Shown here one piece after another: positions 26,788-35,181 of a stretch of DNA of 64,000 nt. The stretch covers positions 124,001 to 188,000 of the forward strand of contig NZ_WMEU01000003.1 of NCBI RefSeq assembly GCF_009856295.1, written 5' to 3'. This stretch comes from Pontibacillus yanchengensis (GTDB taxonomy: Bacteria; Bacillota; Bacilli; Bacillales; BH030062). The notes under the pieces are model-generated. The model did no database searches, was not told the DNA's origin, and saw only the letters and a list, made by a program, of their open reading frames with translations. The translations under genes and the position numbers were made by a program. Numbering within the stretch: position 1 is the first letter of the stretch; the number at the start of each line of letters is the position of its first letter.

Positions 26788-26964
26788 ATGCTTATGAAGA
26801 GCTACAAAGACTGGTGCAAAATACAGGCAAAATTTGATGTGTTAATAAATTATGGACACAAACTTTGCCCCTCCCTCTTGTTATATAAAGAAGAAGCTAA
26901 TGACATATTATTTAATTCAATCAATAGTAGAGTTAGTTTTTTCAATTATCAATATAATAATTAA
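26788..26964 (+). other. Doubtful 58-codon frame in a gene-poor stretch
   Basis: The stretch 26690-27127 has no convincing gene. An ATG frame at 26788 runs 58 codons to TAA 26962-26964, and the same frame continues about 30 codons beyond. A second frame over the same bases also reads protein-like (LENQLNAYEELQRLVQ). There is no ribosome binding site. It may be a frameshifted remnant or chance. Confidence 0.2.
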
Positions 26965-27127
26965 TTGCCTAAATTTATATTTAAATGGGGGAGTGGTGAA
27001 GTATATAAAAATTTCCTAAAGTGGGGATTACGTTTAAGATTGATTAATGGTCTATAGAAGATTAAATGACTTATGATTCCTACTAAAATTTCTGATTTGA
27101 ACCATATATCAACCAAAAGAAGTAAAA

Positions 27128-27161
27128 AGTCGCCTATGATGGAATTCCATCATAGGCGACT
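27128..27161 (-). terminator. Terminator of the PIG-L gene
   Basis: A perfect 34-bp palindrome (half AGTCGCCTATGATGG) followed on the minus strand by TTTTT, nine bases after the gene's stop. Confidence 0.88.
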
Positions 27162-27169
27162 ATCACTAA

Positions 27170-29695
27170 TTACTTGGTGTCATGATAAGGATAGCTAATT
27201 AAGTTAGTGAAGATTCTATACCCTCCAGGAACTTGGTTTTGAATTTGGCGATACCATACTAAGTTGGAGTAGAGGTAACTTCCTTCCCCGTAGTCGGCCA
27301 TTAGAATACCGCTTTTGAAGGCGTCTTCTCCTGGATCTGCTACGCTTACATATGTCTCATACTTATCGGACCATTCCATCGGGAAGTATAGACCTCTTTC
27401 TTGAACCCAACCCTCCCAATCGGATTGTTTTATGCTGTTTGGATAGTTAAACAATGGAGAGTCTGGTTTTAATACCTCAATTGGTGCATCTTCGTGTGTA
27501 ACCCGCCATTTGATAGAAGGCTGTCCAATAACTAGTTTGTATGGTGCTGTTGCTTGAGGATCCCAGTTATCCCAAGGTTTATTGTATTGGACTACAAGAT
27601 GACCGCCATTTTCGACGTATTCTAGTAACTGCTTGTTATTATTGAGTAAGTCTTCGCGAGATAGGTAAGCTCTAATCCCAGTTACAATCGTATCGTATTT
27701 CGATAGATCGCCATTTTGTAATTGTTCTTTGTTCAGTTTTGTAATATCCATTCCAATATTCGTTAATTGTTCAGCAACTTTGTCGAAACCACTATCTACG
27801 TATCCCACCTTTAAATCATTCGGATAATCTAGAGGGAAAGCAGTGCCTTCAACTTTAGCATCGGATATGGAATAATCTGTTCCAATATGTTCGTATTGAA
27901 TAGTTTGGACCGACTCACTAATTATCTTGTTTCCTACCTTCGCTTTAGGAGTGATAGTAAAATCTCCTTCTGCTACTGTTGGAGGAGGAATAAGCTCAAA
28001 TGATACTTGTTTATTCTCTTCGTCTTCATTGAATCGAACTGTCTTGGAATTGGGTTCTGCTTTCCAACCTTTTGGTAAATTCAATGAAACTTCAGTGGTT
28101 AGGTCTCCTTCTGCAAATTTTTCAACTTGGACATCTAATGAAGTGCTTTCTTTTACATCATTCGTATTAATCACTAATTTTTCTGGTTCTAATGTAAGAG
28201 AAACCTCTGGAAGTTGTGCTACGGTTTCATTTGGCTTGTATTGCTTTGTGAGAAATTGATTCCCCACCTTAAGGGTTATGTTTGCTTGAATAGCTGGGTT
28301 GTTATAAGGATTGTAATATTTGTTGATATCTGTCTTCACTTTATAATGGAAGGTTGTATTTTCTCCTGATTTTAGCGTAGTATAGTTTTGGTCCCCAACC
28401 ATTTTCCAATCAGCTGGGATAGAAAGTTTAGAGCGTATTGCTTCTATATTGTGAGTCCCGTTATTTTCAACTTTAACGCTAACTTTTGTTTCGTCTCTGT
28501 CTGTTAATTTAGAATCATTTACTTGGACATTCACATCAATCTGAGCTGCTTCGTAAATGGTATCTACCAACTGTTTCTCCTTCACCTCTAATTTGTGCAG
28601 TAATGTCTTCTTCGTTTCAGCTTCTAGTTTATTTCCTTTATTCATCTTAGATTTAAGTTTTTGTAATTCATCGAGGGTTTGTTTTGCCTCTGTAAAGACT
28701 TTCTCAGCATTTGGATATGCGTCTTTGACTGCTTCTAAATCCTTTTGAAGTCGAATGAGTTTATTTTTGTAAGCGTTTTCTGACTTGGTTAACGATTTTG
28801 CATGATCATTAAAATCATAAGGGATGTTCTCAAAAATAGTGTCTTCATGTTCTGGAATATCACCTACTGTAGACTTAACGAGCTGAAGGTTGACTGTTTC
28901 CTCTCCATCTCCTACTTCTTTTCCCATACCTTGAGATTCGTGTAAATAACGAGCTTTTTCACCTAGTTGTGGATAGGTCATATCGTAGTGAGTGTCATTA
29001 ATACCGATCTGGATGGAAGTAGTAGTTTGTTCTTCCGTTTCAGCTGGTAAGTACATTTTTTTAGCCTGCCAAGTGGAAAGTCCATTATCTAGTTGGTCTG
29101 GAAATACGTCGGGGTTGGCAGCATCTTTGAATGCTTTCTTTGTTAGCATTGTCATTGCTCTGTGGTGGCCATGTTGTGTATCAACATTTCGAAAAGAGGG
29201 CATGATGATATCTGGTTTGAATTGACGGATATAGTGGATCAATCGTTCGTATGTTTTCGTTTCTCCCCATTTGTTGAGTGTTTCTTCTGCAGATTTGGAG
29301 AAACCAAAATCTTTTACGGAATCATTTAAACCTTGATTTAAGAAAAATGTTTCAATGCCTAGTACGTTGGAGGATGCTTGTAATTCATTCGTTCGTATGA
29401 TGCCAAGCTCATTACCAAGTTCACTTCCTATTTCATTTTGTCCCCCTTGTCCTCTTGTAGATAAAAGGAAAGATGTCTGGACTCCTTGTCCTCTAGACAG
29501 ATAAGCTAGAAAGTGACTTCTTTCATCATCTGGATGTGCTCCTGTGTTCATAAAACTCGTGGTAGTTGTTAATGGTACTACTGATTCCCAAAGATCTAGC
29601 TTTTCATTTGTGACTTCTTCTCCCTTTAAAGAGGTTGGAGAGAAGAGCGACCCAACCAAAAGAAATGCCAACAATGTGCTACAAAATTTCTTCAA
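27170..29695 (-). CDS. Secreted PIG-L (LmbE) family deacetylase
   Basis: A large exported protein of 841 residues. It starts at TTG with an ideal GGGAGG six bases upstream. A signal peptide covers about residues 1-25 (KKFCSTLLAFLLVGSLF). The PIG-L domain follows with the zinc motif AHPDDE near residue 53 and HGHH near residue 175. A helical segment (about 290-380) leads to beta-rich NEW3-like repeats and a C-terminal ThuA/amidotransferase-like fold (about 630-841). Family members remove N-acetyl groups from sugar conjugates with zinc. It is divergent from a ROK/ABC/lyase cluster and shares its operator, suggesting one extracellular-to-intracellular pathway. Confidence 0.85.
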   Translation of the reverse strand: MKKFCSTLLAFLLVGSLFSPTSLKGEEVTNEKLDLWESVVPLTTTTSFMNTGAHPDDERSHFLAYLSRGQGVQTSFLLSTRGQGGQNEIGSELGNELGIIRTNELQASSNVLGIETFFLNQGLNDSVKDFGFSKSAEETLNKWGETKTYERLIHYIRQFKPDIIMPSFRNVDTQHGHHRAMTMLTKKAFKDAANPDVFPDQLDNGLSTWQAKKMYLPAETEEQTTTSIQIGINDTHYDMTYPQLGEKARYLHESQGMGKEVGDGEETVNLQLVKSTVGDIPEHEDTIFENIPYDFNDHAKSLTKSENAYKNKLIRLQKDLEAVKDAYPNAEKVFTEAKQTLDELQKLKSKMNKGNKLEAETKKTLLHKLEVKEKQLVDTIYEAAQIDVNVQVNDSKLTDRDETKVSVKVENNGTHNIEAIRSKLSIPADWKMVGDQNYTTLKSGENTTFHYKVKTDINKYYNPYNNPAIQANITLKVGNQFLTKQYKPNETVAQLPEVSLTLEPEKLVINTNDVKESTSLDVQVEKFAEGDLTTEVSLNLPKGWKAEPNSKTVRFNEDEENKQVSFELIPPPTVAEGDFTITPKAKVGNKIISESVQTIQYEHIGTDYSISDAKVEGTAFPLDYPNDLKVGYVDSGFDKVAEQLTNIGMDITKLNKEQLQNGDLSKYDTIVTGIRAYLSREDLLNNNKQLLEYVENGGHLVVQYNKPWDNWDPQATAPYKLVIGQPSIKWRVTHEDAPIEVLKPDSPLFNYPNSIKQSDWEGWVQERGLYFPMEWSDKYETYVSVADPGEDAFKSGILMADYGEGSYLYSNLVWYRQIQNQVPGGYRIFTNLISYPYHDTK

Positions 29696-29719
29696 AGAAT
29701 TCCTCCCAGTATTTATTAA

Positions 29720-29744
29720 TTAGTTAGTAAACTTTCCTAACTAA
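29720..29744. promoter_or_regulatory. 25-bp operator at the PIG-L promoter
   Basis: TTAGTTAG, nine bases, CTAACTAA. On the minus strand it lies just downstream of a TATAAT-like box (29754-29759), where a repressor would block transcription. An identical-arm copy with the same spacing sits at the ROK promoter. Confidence 0.75.
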
Positions 29745-29782
29745 TTACCATTTATTATAAACAGCATAACCCATATTTTGGA

Positions 29783-29828
29783 ACCTACTTTAGAACTGTT
29801 TGTATAGTCCTAAAGTAGGTTATTTTTT
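29783..29828 (+). terminator. Terminator-like hairpin between two divergent promoters
   Basis: AACCTACTTTAG pairs with CTAAAGTAGGTT, followed on the plus strand by ATTTTTT. No recognised gene reads into it. Confidence 0.6.
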
Positions 29829-29935
29829 GAAAAAATGGAATATTTAAAATTATCAAAATGGGAGTATATAAGAGTAACCTGCAGTAAATGGAAGTGATAA
29901 TCCATATAAAACCAATAAATACCAAGAAATGAGGT

Positions 29936-29964
29936 TTTACATATAATTCAAAATCCTTTATAAC
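29936..29964 (+). promoter_or_regulatory. Sigma-A-type promoter of the ROK/ABC/lyase operon
   Basis: TTTACA (29936-29941), 17 bases, TATAAC (29959-29964), followed 12 bases later by the operator. Confidence 0.6.
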
Positions 29965-29976
29965 TATTGTTAATAA

Positions 29977-30001
29977 TTAGTTAGTAATATTAACTAACTA
30001 A
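29977..30001. promoter_or_regulatory. 25-bp operator at the ROK promoter
   Basis: TTAGTTAG, nine bases, CTAACTAA, matching the copy at 29720. The size and half-sites recall XylR-type ROK operators. Position just after the -10 box implies autorepression. Confidence 0.75.
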
Positions 30002-30032
30002 ACATTTATTTTTTCATAAAGGAGTCTATCTC

Positions 30033-31196
30033 ATGCAGAAAGGCGATGCAGCATATATAAAGAAGATGAATATGAAACTAGTACTTAATTGTATTATGGA
30101 GAATGAACCTATATCACGAGCAGAGATATCAAAACTAGTTCAAATCAGTAAACCTTCTGTATCACTAATAGTAGAAAGTTTATTAGATGAAGGATGGGTT
30201 CAAGAAACAGGTCCTGGCCAGTCCACATTTGGTGGTGGTAGAAAACCAGTTCAACTTGTATTTAATCCAAAAGCTGCATATGTCATAGGCGTAGATATTG
30301 GCGGTACAAAAGTAGCTTCCGGGATCACTGGTTTAGACGGAAACGTTTATGCTTATCGAGAATTTGAGACACAAAGTTATTTAAATGATCAATTGATAAA
30401 GCGCTTACAAGAAGATGTGTTGTTTATGATGCAAGAGTTAGGTATAAGTGATCAAGATGTTTTAGGGATGGGGGTAGGAGTTCCTGGTGTTACCAATGTC
30501 AAGGAAGGAGTTGTGTTAGAGGCTCCTACACTAAAATGGAAGCAATATCCTCTTCAAGAAATAGCAAGTAACTATTTTAACTTCCCTATTTATATAGAGA
30601 ATGATGTAAATACGAGTTTGCTAGGTGAGCACTGGCTAGGTACTAGTAAAAATGCAGAAAACATAATATACATTGCAATTGGAACTGGTATTGGGAGTGG
30701 AATCATGATAAACGGTAGATTGTTTAGAGGTAGTAATTACAGTGCTGGAGAGATGGGGTATCTTGTGACTGATCTTCAAGCTGCAAAAAGCTATAACCCT
30801 ACATTTGAAGGTTATGGGTTCTTAGAGAGTGTAGCGAGTGGGTCGTCTATTGGTAATAAACTATCAGAGGTGAAAGGGGAGGCTTTAACATCTAAAGATG
30901 CCTTTGAGTTAAAGTCGCAAGGTGATGAGGAAGCCAGTAAAGTTGTCGATGACGCAATTGAACACTTAGGTTTTGGCATCGCAAATTATATTTCTTTATT
31001 TGATCCAGACGTAGTCATTTTAGGGGGTGGTGTCAGCAAATCATTTAGTCAGTTTAATCAAGCTCTTTCGGAGATTATTGAACGTTTTTCTCCAGAAAGT
31101 TGTGAAGTTGTTCCTTCTTCATTTGGTAATGAAGCCGGAGTAATTGGGGCAGTAGCTTTGTTTTTAAAGGAAAGTGATTTCATAATTCAAATTTAA
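30033..31196 (+). CDS. ROK-family transcriptional repressor, XylR/NagC type
   Basis: A 387-residue regulator: N-terminal winged helix (SRAEISKLVQISKPSVSLIVESLLDEGWV, abbreviated here as the segment near residues 27-57) and a sugar-kinase-like ROK domain with DIGGTKV, ENDVNTS and GTGIGSG. The usual zinc cluster CxCGxxGCxE is missing; the matching place reads NPTFEGYGFLE. It probably represses both its own operon and the divergent PIG-L gene through the two 25-bp operators, releasing them when a sugar derivative binds. Ligand unknown. Confidence 0.85.
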   Translation: MQKGDAAYIKKMNMKLVLNCIMENEPISRAEISKLVQISKPSVSLIVESLLDEGWVQETGPGQSTFGGGRKPVQLVFNPKAAYVIGVDIGGTKVASGITGLDGNVYAYREFETQSYLNDQLIKRLQEDVLFMMQELGISDQDVLGMGVGVPGVTNVKEGVVLEAPTLKWKQYPLQEIASNYFNFPIYIENDVNTSLLGEHWLGTSKNAENIIYIAIGTGIGSGIMINGRLFRGSNYSAGEMGYLVTDLQAAKSYNPTFEGYGFLESVASGSSIGNKLSEVKGEALTSKDAFELKSQGDEEASKVVDDAIEHLGFGIANYISLFDPDVVILGGGVSKSFSQFNQALSEIIERFSPESCEVVPSSFGNEAGVIGAVALFLKESDFIIQI

Positions 31197-31215
31197 GAAT
31201 AGGGGGCAATTTGTA

Positions 31216-32346
31216 ATGAAATTTCGTTGGATGATGTTTTTATCATTGTTGTTAGTTTTTGGCTTAGTATTAGGAGGCTGTATGGCAAGTGATGAAGAAG
31301 CTGGAGGAGATGGAAATACAGATGAAACTTCAGGCGATGAAGCAAGTGGAGATGGTTCAGATGAGGGGAATAATGACAAGAATCTTGAGGACAAAGTAGT
31401 TGTATATTCTCCACATGGAAAAGATATACTTAGTGAATTCGAAAAACAATTTGAGGCTGAGTACGATGTAGATATGGAATTTTTGGATATGGGTTCTCAA
31501 GAAATACTTGATCGTGTTCGCTCTGAAAAAAATAATACACAAGCAGATATTTGGTGGGGCGCTCCTCAAGTAATGTTTGATGAAGCGAAAAATGCAGAAC
31601 TACTTCAAAAATATAAGCCATCCTACGCTGATTCACTAGAGGATATGTATCATGATGAAGATTGGTACTGGACCGGAACTTCTCAAACACCTGAGGTTAT
31701 TCTATATAACAATAAAGAAATCTCTGAAGAAGAAGCACCTAAGGATTGGGATGATTTAGTGAAACCTAAGTGGAAAGACGAAATAATTATTCGTTACCCT
31801 CTTGCTTCAGGTACTATGCGTACTATTTATTCTTCCATGATTTATAGAGATTACAAAGAAACTCAGAGCCCTGAAAAAGGTTACGAATGGCTTCAAAAAT
31901 TAGACCAAAATACCAAGGAATATGCTGCTAATCCAGAAATTATGTATAACCAAGTTGCTAAAGGTGTTGGAACAGTATCTGTCTGGAATATGCCCGATAC
32001 TGTAATGCTAGCTGAAGAGAAAGGTTATCCATTTAGTTATGTTATCCCTGAAAGTGGAACACCTGTATTGACTGAAGGAATTGCAATTGTAGATGGTGCC
32101 CCTCATCCAGAAGCTGCGAAGGCATTTTATGAATTTGTTAACACAGAGGAAGCTGCGAAACTATTAGCTGAGAATTACTATCGTATTCCAACCAGAGATG
32201 ATATCAGTGATTTACCTGAATGGATCCAAGAGACAGATATCAATGCCATGGATATTGATTGGAAAGTGTTCCAGGAAAAATCAGGAGAATGGATGGAGCA
32301 CTGGGACTCAGAGATTAAGAATACAGAAAAAGAAACCGGAGAATAA
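31216..32346 (+). CDS. ABC transporter substrate-binding lipoprotein, ferric/aminoethylphosphonate type
   Basis: A 376-residue lipoprotein with signal and lipobox LVLGGC near residue 19, followed by an acidic Gly/Ser/Asp linker to about residue 58. The mature domain (KVVVYSPHGKDILSEFEKQF, later NPEIMYNQVAKGVGTVSVWN) fits the periplasmic-binding family used for iron(III), phosphonates and spermidine. It starts 20 bases after the ROK gene and heads a full transporter. The acidic linker is long. Cargo unknown. Confidence 0.85.
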   Translation: MKFRWMMFLSLLLVFGLVLGGCMASDEEAGGDGNTDETSGDEASGDGSDEGNNDKNLEDKVVVYSPHGKDILSEFEKQFEAEYDVDMEFLDMGSQEILDRVRSEKNNTQADIWWGAPQVMFDEAKNAELLQKYKPSYADSLEDMYHDEDWYWTGTSQTPEVILYNNKEISEEEAPKDWDDLVKPKWKDEIIIRYPLASGTMRTIYSSMIYRDYKETQSPEKGYEWLQKLDQNTKEYAANPEIMYNQVAKGVGTVSVWNMPDTVMLAEEKGYPFSYVIPESGTPVLTEGIAIVDGAPHPEAAKAFYEFVNTEEAAKLLAENYYRIPTRDDISDLPEWIQETDINAMDIDWKVFQEKSGEWMEHWDSEIKNTEKETGE

Positions 32347-32369
32347 ACCGCTGAGAGGAGTTTTTAGTC

Positions 32370-33470
32370 ATGTCAACTGTAACTCTTTCAAATATTACAA
32401 AACAATTTGGTGATGTGGCAGCAGTTAAGGATATAGATTTAGTGATAGAAGAGGGAGAATTTTTTACTTTCTTAGGTCCTAGTGGGTGCGGGAAGACCAC
32501 GACTCTTCGAATGATTGCTGGATTCTATTATCCTACAAAAGGTAAAGTGATGTTTAATGACAAAGACATGACTACGGTTTCACCCGAAAATAGAAATACG
32601 GGCATGGTTTTTCAAAACTATGCCCTTTTCCCTCACATGACGGTATTTGAAAATGTTGCATTTGGCTTGAAAGTTCGGAAAGTGAGTAAGGGTGAAATAA
32701 GAAGTCGTGTTGAGGATGTATTGTCTAAGGTCCATCTTAAACAATTTATAGACCGTCAAGTTAGTCATCTCAGTGGAGGCCAGCAACAACGTGTTGCATT
32801 AGCTAGGGCGTTAGTCATTGAACCAGATATTTTATTATTGGATGAACCTTTAAGTAACTTAGATGCAAGGTTAAGAGATGAGATGAGGAATGAGATTCTG
32901 CGTTTGCAGAGAGAATATAAGATTACCACCATTTATGTTACCCATGACCAAGTAGAGGCTTTAACAATGAGTGATCGGATTGCTGTATTCAATGTTGGTA
33001 ATTGTCAACAAGTAGGAACTCCTACAGATATATATAATCAACCTGTAAACGACTTTGTAGCAGAATTTATAGGAGAAACAAATTTATGGGAAGTTGAATT
33101 TTCTTCTGAGGATGAAGAATATAAGACTTTTTTATTTAATTCGGTGAATACAGAAATAGTCGTGAAGAACACCTCTGAGCAAATAGCGTCTTATCGTCAA
33201 GATGACAAGCTGAAAATGTCGGTCAGGCCAGAAGCAATTAATGTTTCTAAATCAGTAATCGAAGAGGAAAACGTTCTTAAAGGAAAAGTGAAGCTTGTAC
33301 AGTTTACTGGTGAATCAGTTCATACTTTTATTTCACTTGATGAGGGTAGTATCACCGTTAAAGTGACAGATTTAAACAGAGGACCTAGTACCTATCTACA
33401 AGAAGGTGAAGTAGTATATGTCCAATTTCCAGCAGATCAGGTTCGTATCGTTCCAAGTGTGGAGGAGTGA
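32370..33470 (+). CDS. ABC transporter ATP-binding protein, FbpC/PotA type
   Basis: ATPase of 366 residues. Walker A GPSGCGKTT (near residue 37), Q-loop, signature LSGGQQQRVALARAL and Walker B ILLLDEPLSNLD are intact, and a C-terminal TOBE-like regulatory domain covers about residues 280-360. It energises the permease encoded next; its last bases overlap the start region of that gene. Confidence 0.92.
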   Translation: MSTVTLSNITKQFGDVAAVKDIDLVIEEGEFFTFLGPSGCGKTTTLRMIAGFYYPTKGKVMFNDKDMTTVSPENRNTGMVFQNYALFPHMTVFENVAFGLKVRKVSKGEIRSRVEDVLSKVHLKQFIDRQVSHLSGGQQQRVALARALVIEPDILLLDEPLSNLDARLRDEMRNEILRLQREYKITTIYVTHDQVEALTMSDRIAVFNVGNCQQVGTPTDIYNQPVNDFVAEFIGETNLWEVEFSSEDEEYKTFLFNSVNTEIVVKNTSEQIASYRQDDKLKMSVRPEAINVSKSVIEEENVLKGKVKLVQFTGESVHTFISLDEGSITVKVTDLNRGPSTYLQEGEVVYVQFPADQVRIVPSVEE

Positions 33471-33475
33471 TTAGA

Positions 33476-35161
33476 ATGTTGAATGCCGAGAACAGAAAAA
33501 CCTTATTTCTACTTATCCCAATCATCCTTGTTTTAGTAAGTTACGTCTTGTACCCAACCCTTGAAACACTGATAGAGAGTTTGAAACAGAGTGGAACTTT
33601 TACCTTGCAAAATTATATTGATTTTTTCGGTCCGAAGGCTCAATCGAATTTACAAGCGTTATGGCATTCCGTTTACATATCAGTGCTTTCTGTGTTGTTT
33701 AGTGCCCTTATTGGAGTGCCATTAGCGTTTATTTTTACAAGATACGATTTTCCGGGTCGATCTTTCTTCTCTGGTATCGCCATTATGCCAATTGTACTTC
33801 CTTCACTGGTAGGTGTAATGGCATTTATGTTCTTATATGGAGAAGCAGGGCTTATACCAAATGCAATCAAGGACTTATTGAATTTAGAAGAAGTTCCTTT
33901 CACTATTAGTGGGGTTTCTGGGATATTGCTAGTTCATGCATATACTATGTATCCATATTTTTACATGACGGTATCTTCCGCTTTGAATAATGTAGACCCA
34001 TCTTTAGAAGAGTCAGCAGCAAATTTAGGTTCTAACAGGTTCGGCGTTTTTTGGAAAGTAACATTTCCCTTATTGACTCCTGGCTTAGTTGCTGCATCTT
34101 TATTGGTATTCATGGTATCAATGGCCTCCTTCAGCGCACCTTTTCTATTAGCTGGTGGCTATCGTGTGCTAAGTCTACAAATCTATTTTTCTAAGGTGAA
34201 TGGAAACTTGGAAATGGCAGCTACTCAATCGATTATCTTATCAGCTGTATCCATTTCGTTTTTATTATTTATGCGTTGGTTTCAAAACCGAAAAGACTAT
34301 CGCATGGGCACAAAAGGGATTGGTGCTCACAGAAGTGAAGTGAACAGCCCGATTATTAAATGGACAATGGTTACGTTGGGAATTGTTGCAATGATTGTCT
34401 TGTTATTACCTCATGCTGTTCTTGCCATTCTTTCCTTTGTTCCTGAAGGAGCTTGGACGTATCAGACATACCCTACTGCCTTTAATTTGGAGAATTACCG
34501 ATTGCTCTTCGAAGATCCAAATATATGGGATCCAGTAAGGAATAGTTTAATCATGGCCTTTATAGCTTGTGCTGGATGTGCAGTATTTGGAATGCTTACT
34601 TCCTACGCTCTTGTGAAGCGTAAGTTTATAGGAAAGAACCTACTGGATATTCTAGTTATGATTCCGTGGGCGTTACCTGCTACTGTTGTTGGTATGAATC
34701 TCATACTGGCTTTTAATAAGGAATCTCCTTTTTCTTTTGGTCAAGTGTTAGTTGGAACGTTCTGGATTTTGCCTCTAGCGTATTTCATTCGTTTTATTCC
34801 ATTAGTGGTACGTTCTACAAATGCTGTTTTAGAACAGATGGATGATTCTATAGAAGAAGCCGCCCAGAATCTTGGGGCAAAGTGGCTTTATACATTTAGA
34901 AGAGTCGTTTTACCTTTAATTATGCCGGGTGTACTAAGTGGTACATTGCTAGCATTTGTTCAAGCTGTCGGCGAATTTCCAACATCAGTCTTGCTCTATA
35001 CACTAAGTAATAGACCAATATCTATAGAAATTATGAACCAACTGCGAATGTTTAATCTAGGTCAAGCTGCTGCTTACGGAATGATACAAGTTGGGCTCAT
35101 AGCAATTGTGATGATTATTTCCTATAAATTCTTTGGAGTAAAATCAGAGAATACATTATAA
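33476..35161 (+). CDS. Two-domain ABC transporter permease, FbpB type
   Basis: A permease of 561 residues that carries two membrane domains in one chain, each of about six helices, with EAA loops near SLEESAANLGSNRFGVFWKV and SIEEAAQNLGAKWLYTFRRV. This fused layout is usual for ferric-type importers. The ATG at 33476 is preferred because GGAGGAG lies eight bases upstream; the GTG at 33467 falls in that site. It forms the channel for the binding protein and ATPase before it. Confidence 0.9.
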   Translation: MLNAENRKTLFLLIPIILVLVSYVLYPTLETLIESLKQSGTFTLQNYIDFFGPKAQSNLQALWHSVYISVLSVLFSALIGVPLAFIFTRYDFPGRSFFSGIAIMPIVLPSLVGVMAFMFLYGEAGLIPNAIKDLLNLEEVPFTISGVSGILLVHAYTMYPYFYMTVSSALNNVDPSLEESAANLGSNRFGVFWKVTFPLLTPGLVAASLLVFMVSMASFSAPFLLAGGYRVLSLQIYFSKVNGNLEMAATQSIILSAVSISFLLFMRWFQNRKDYRMGTKGIGAHRSEVNSPIIKWTMVTLGIVAMIVLLLPHAVLAILSFVPEGAWTYQTYPTAFNLENYRLLFEDPNIWDPVRNSLIMAFIACAGCAVFGMLTSYALVKRKFIGKNLLDILVMIPWALPATVVGMNLILAFNKESPFSFGQVLVGTFWILPLAYFIRFIPLVVRSTNAVLEQMDDSIEEAAQNLGAKWLYTFRRVVLPLIMPGVLSGTLLAFVQAVGEFPTSVLLYTLSNRPISIEIMNQLRMFNLGQAAAYGMIQVGLIAIVMIISYKFFGVKSENTL

Positions 35162-35181
35162 GAGGAAAGGATGGATATGAA

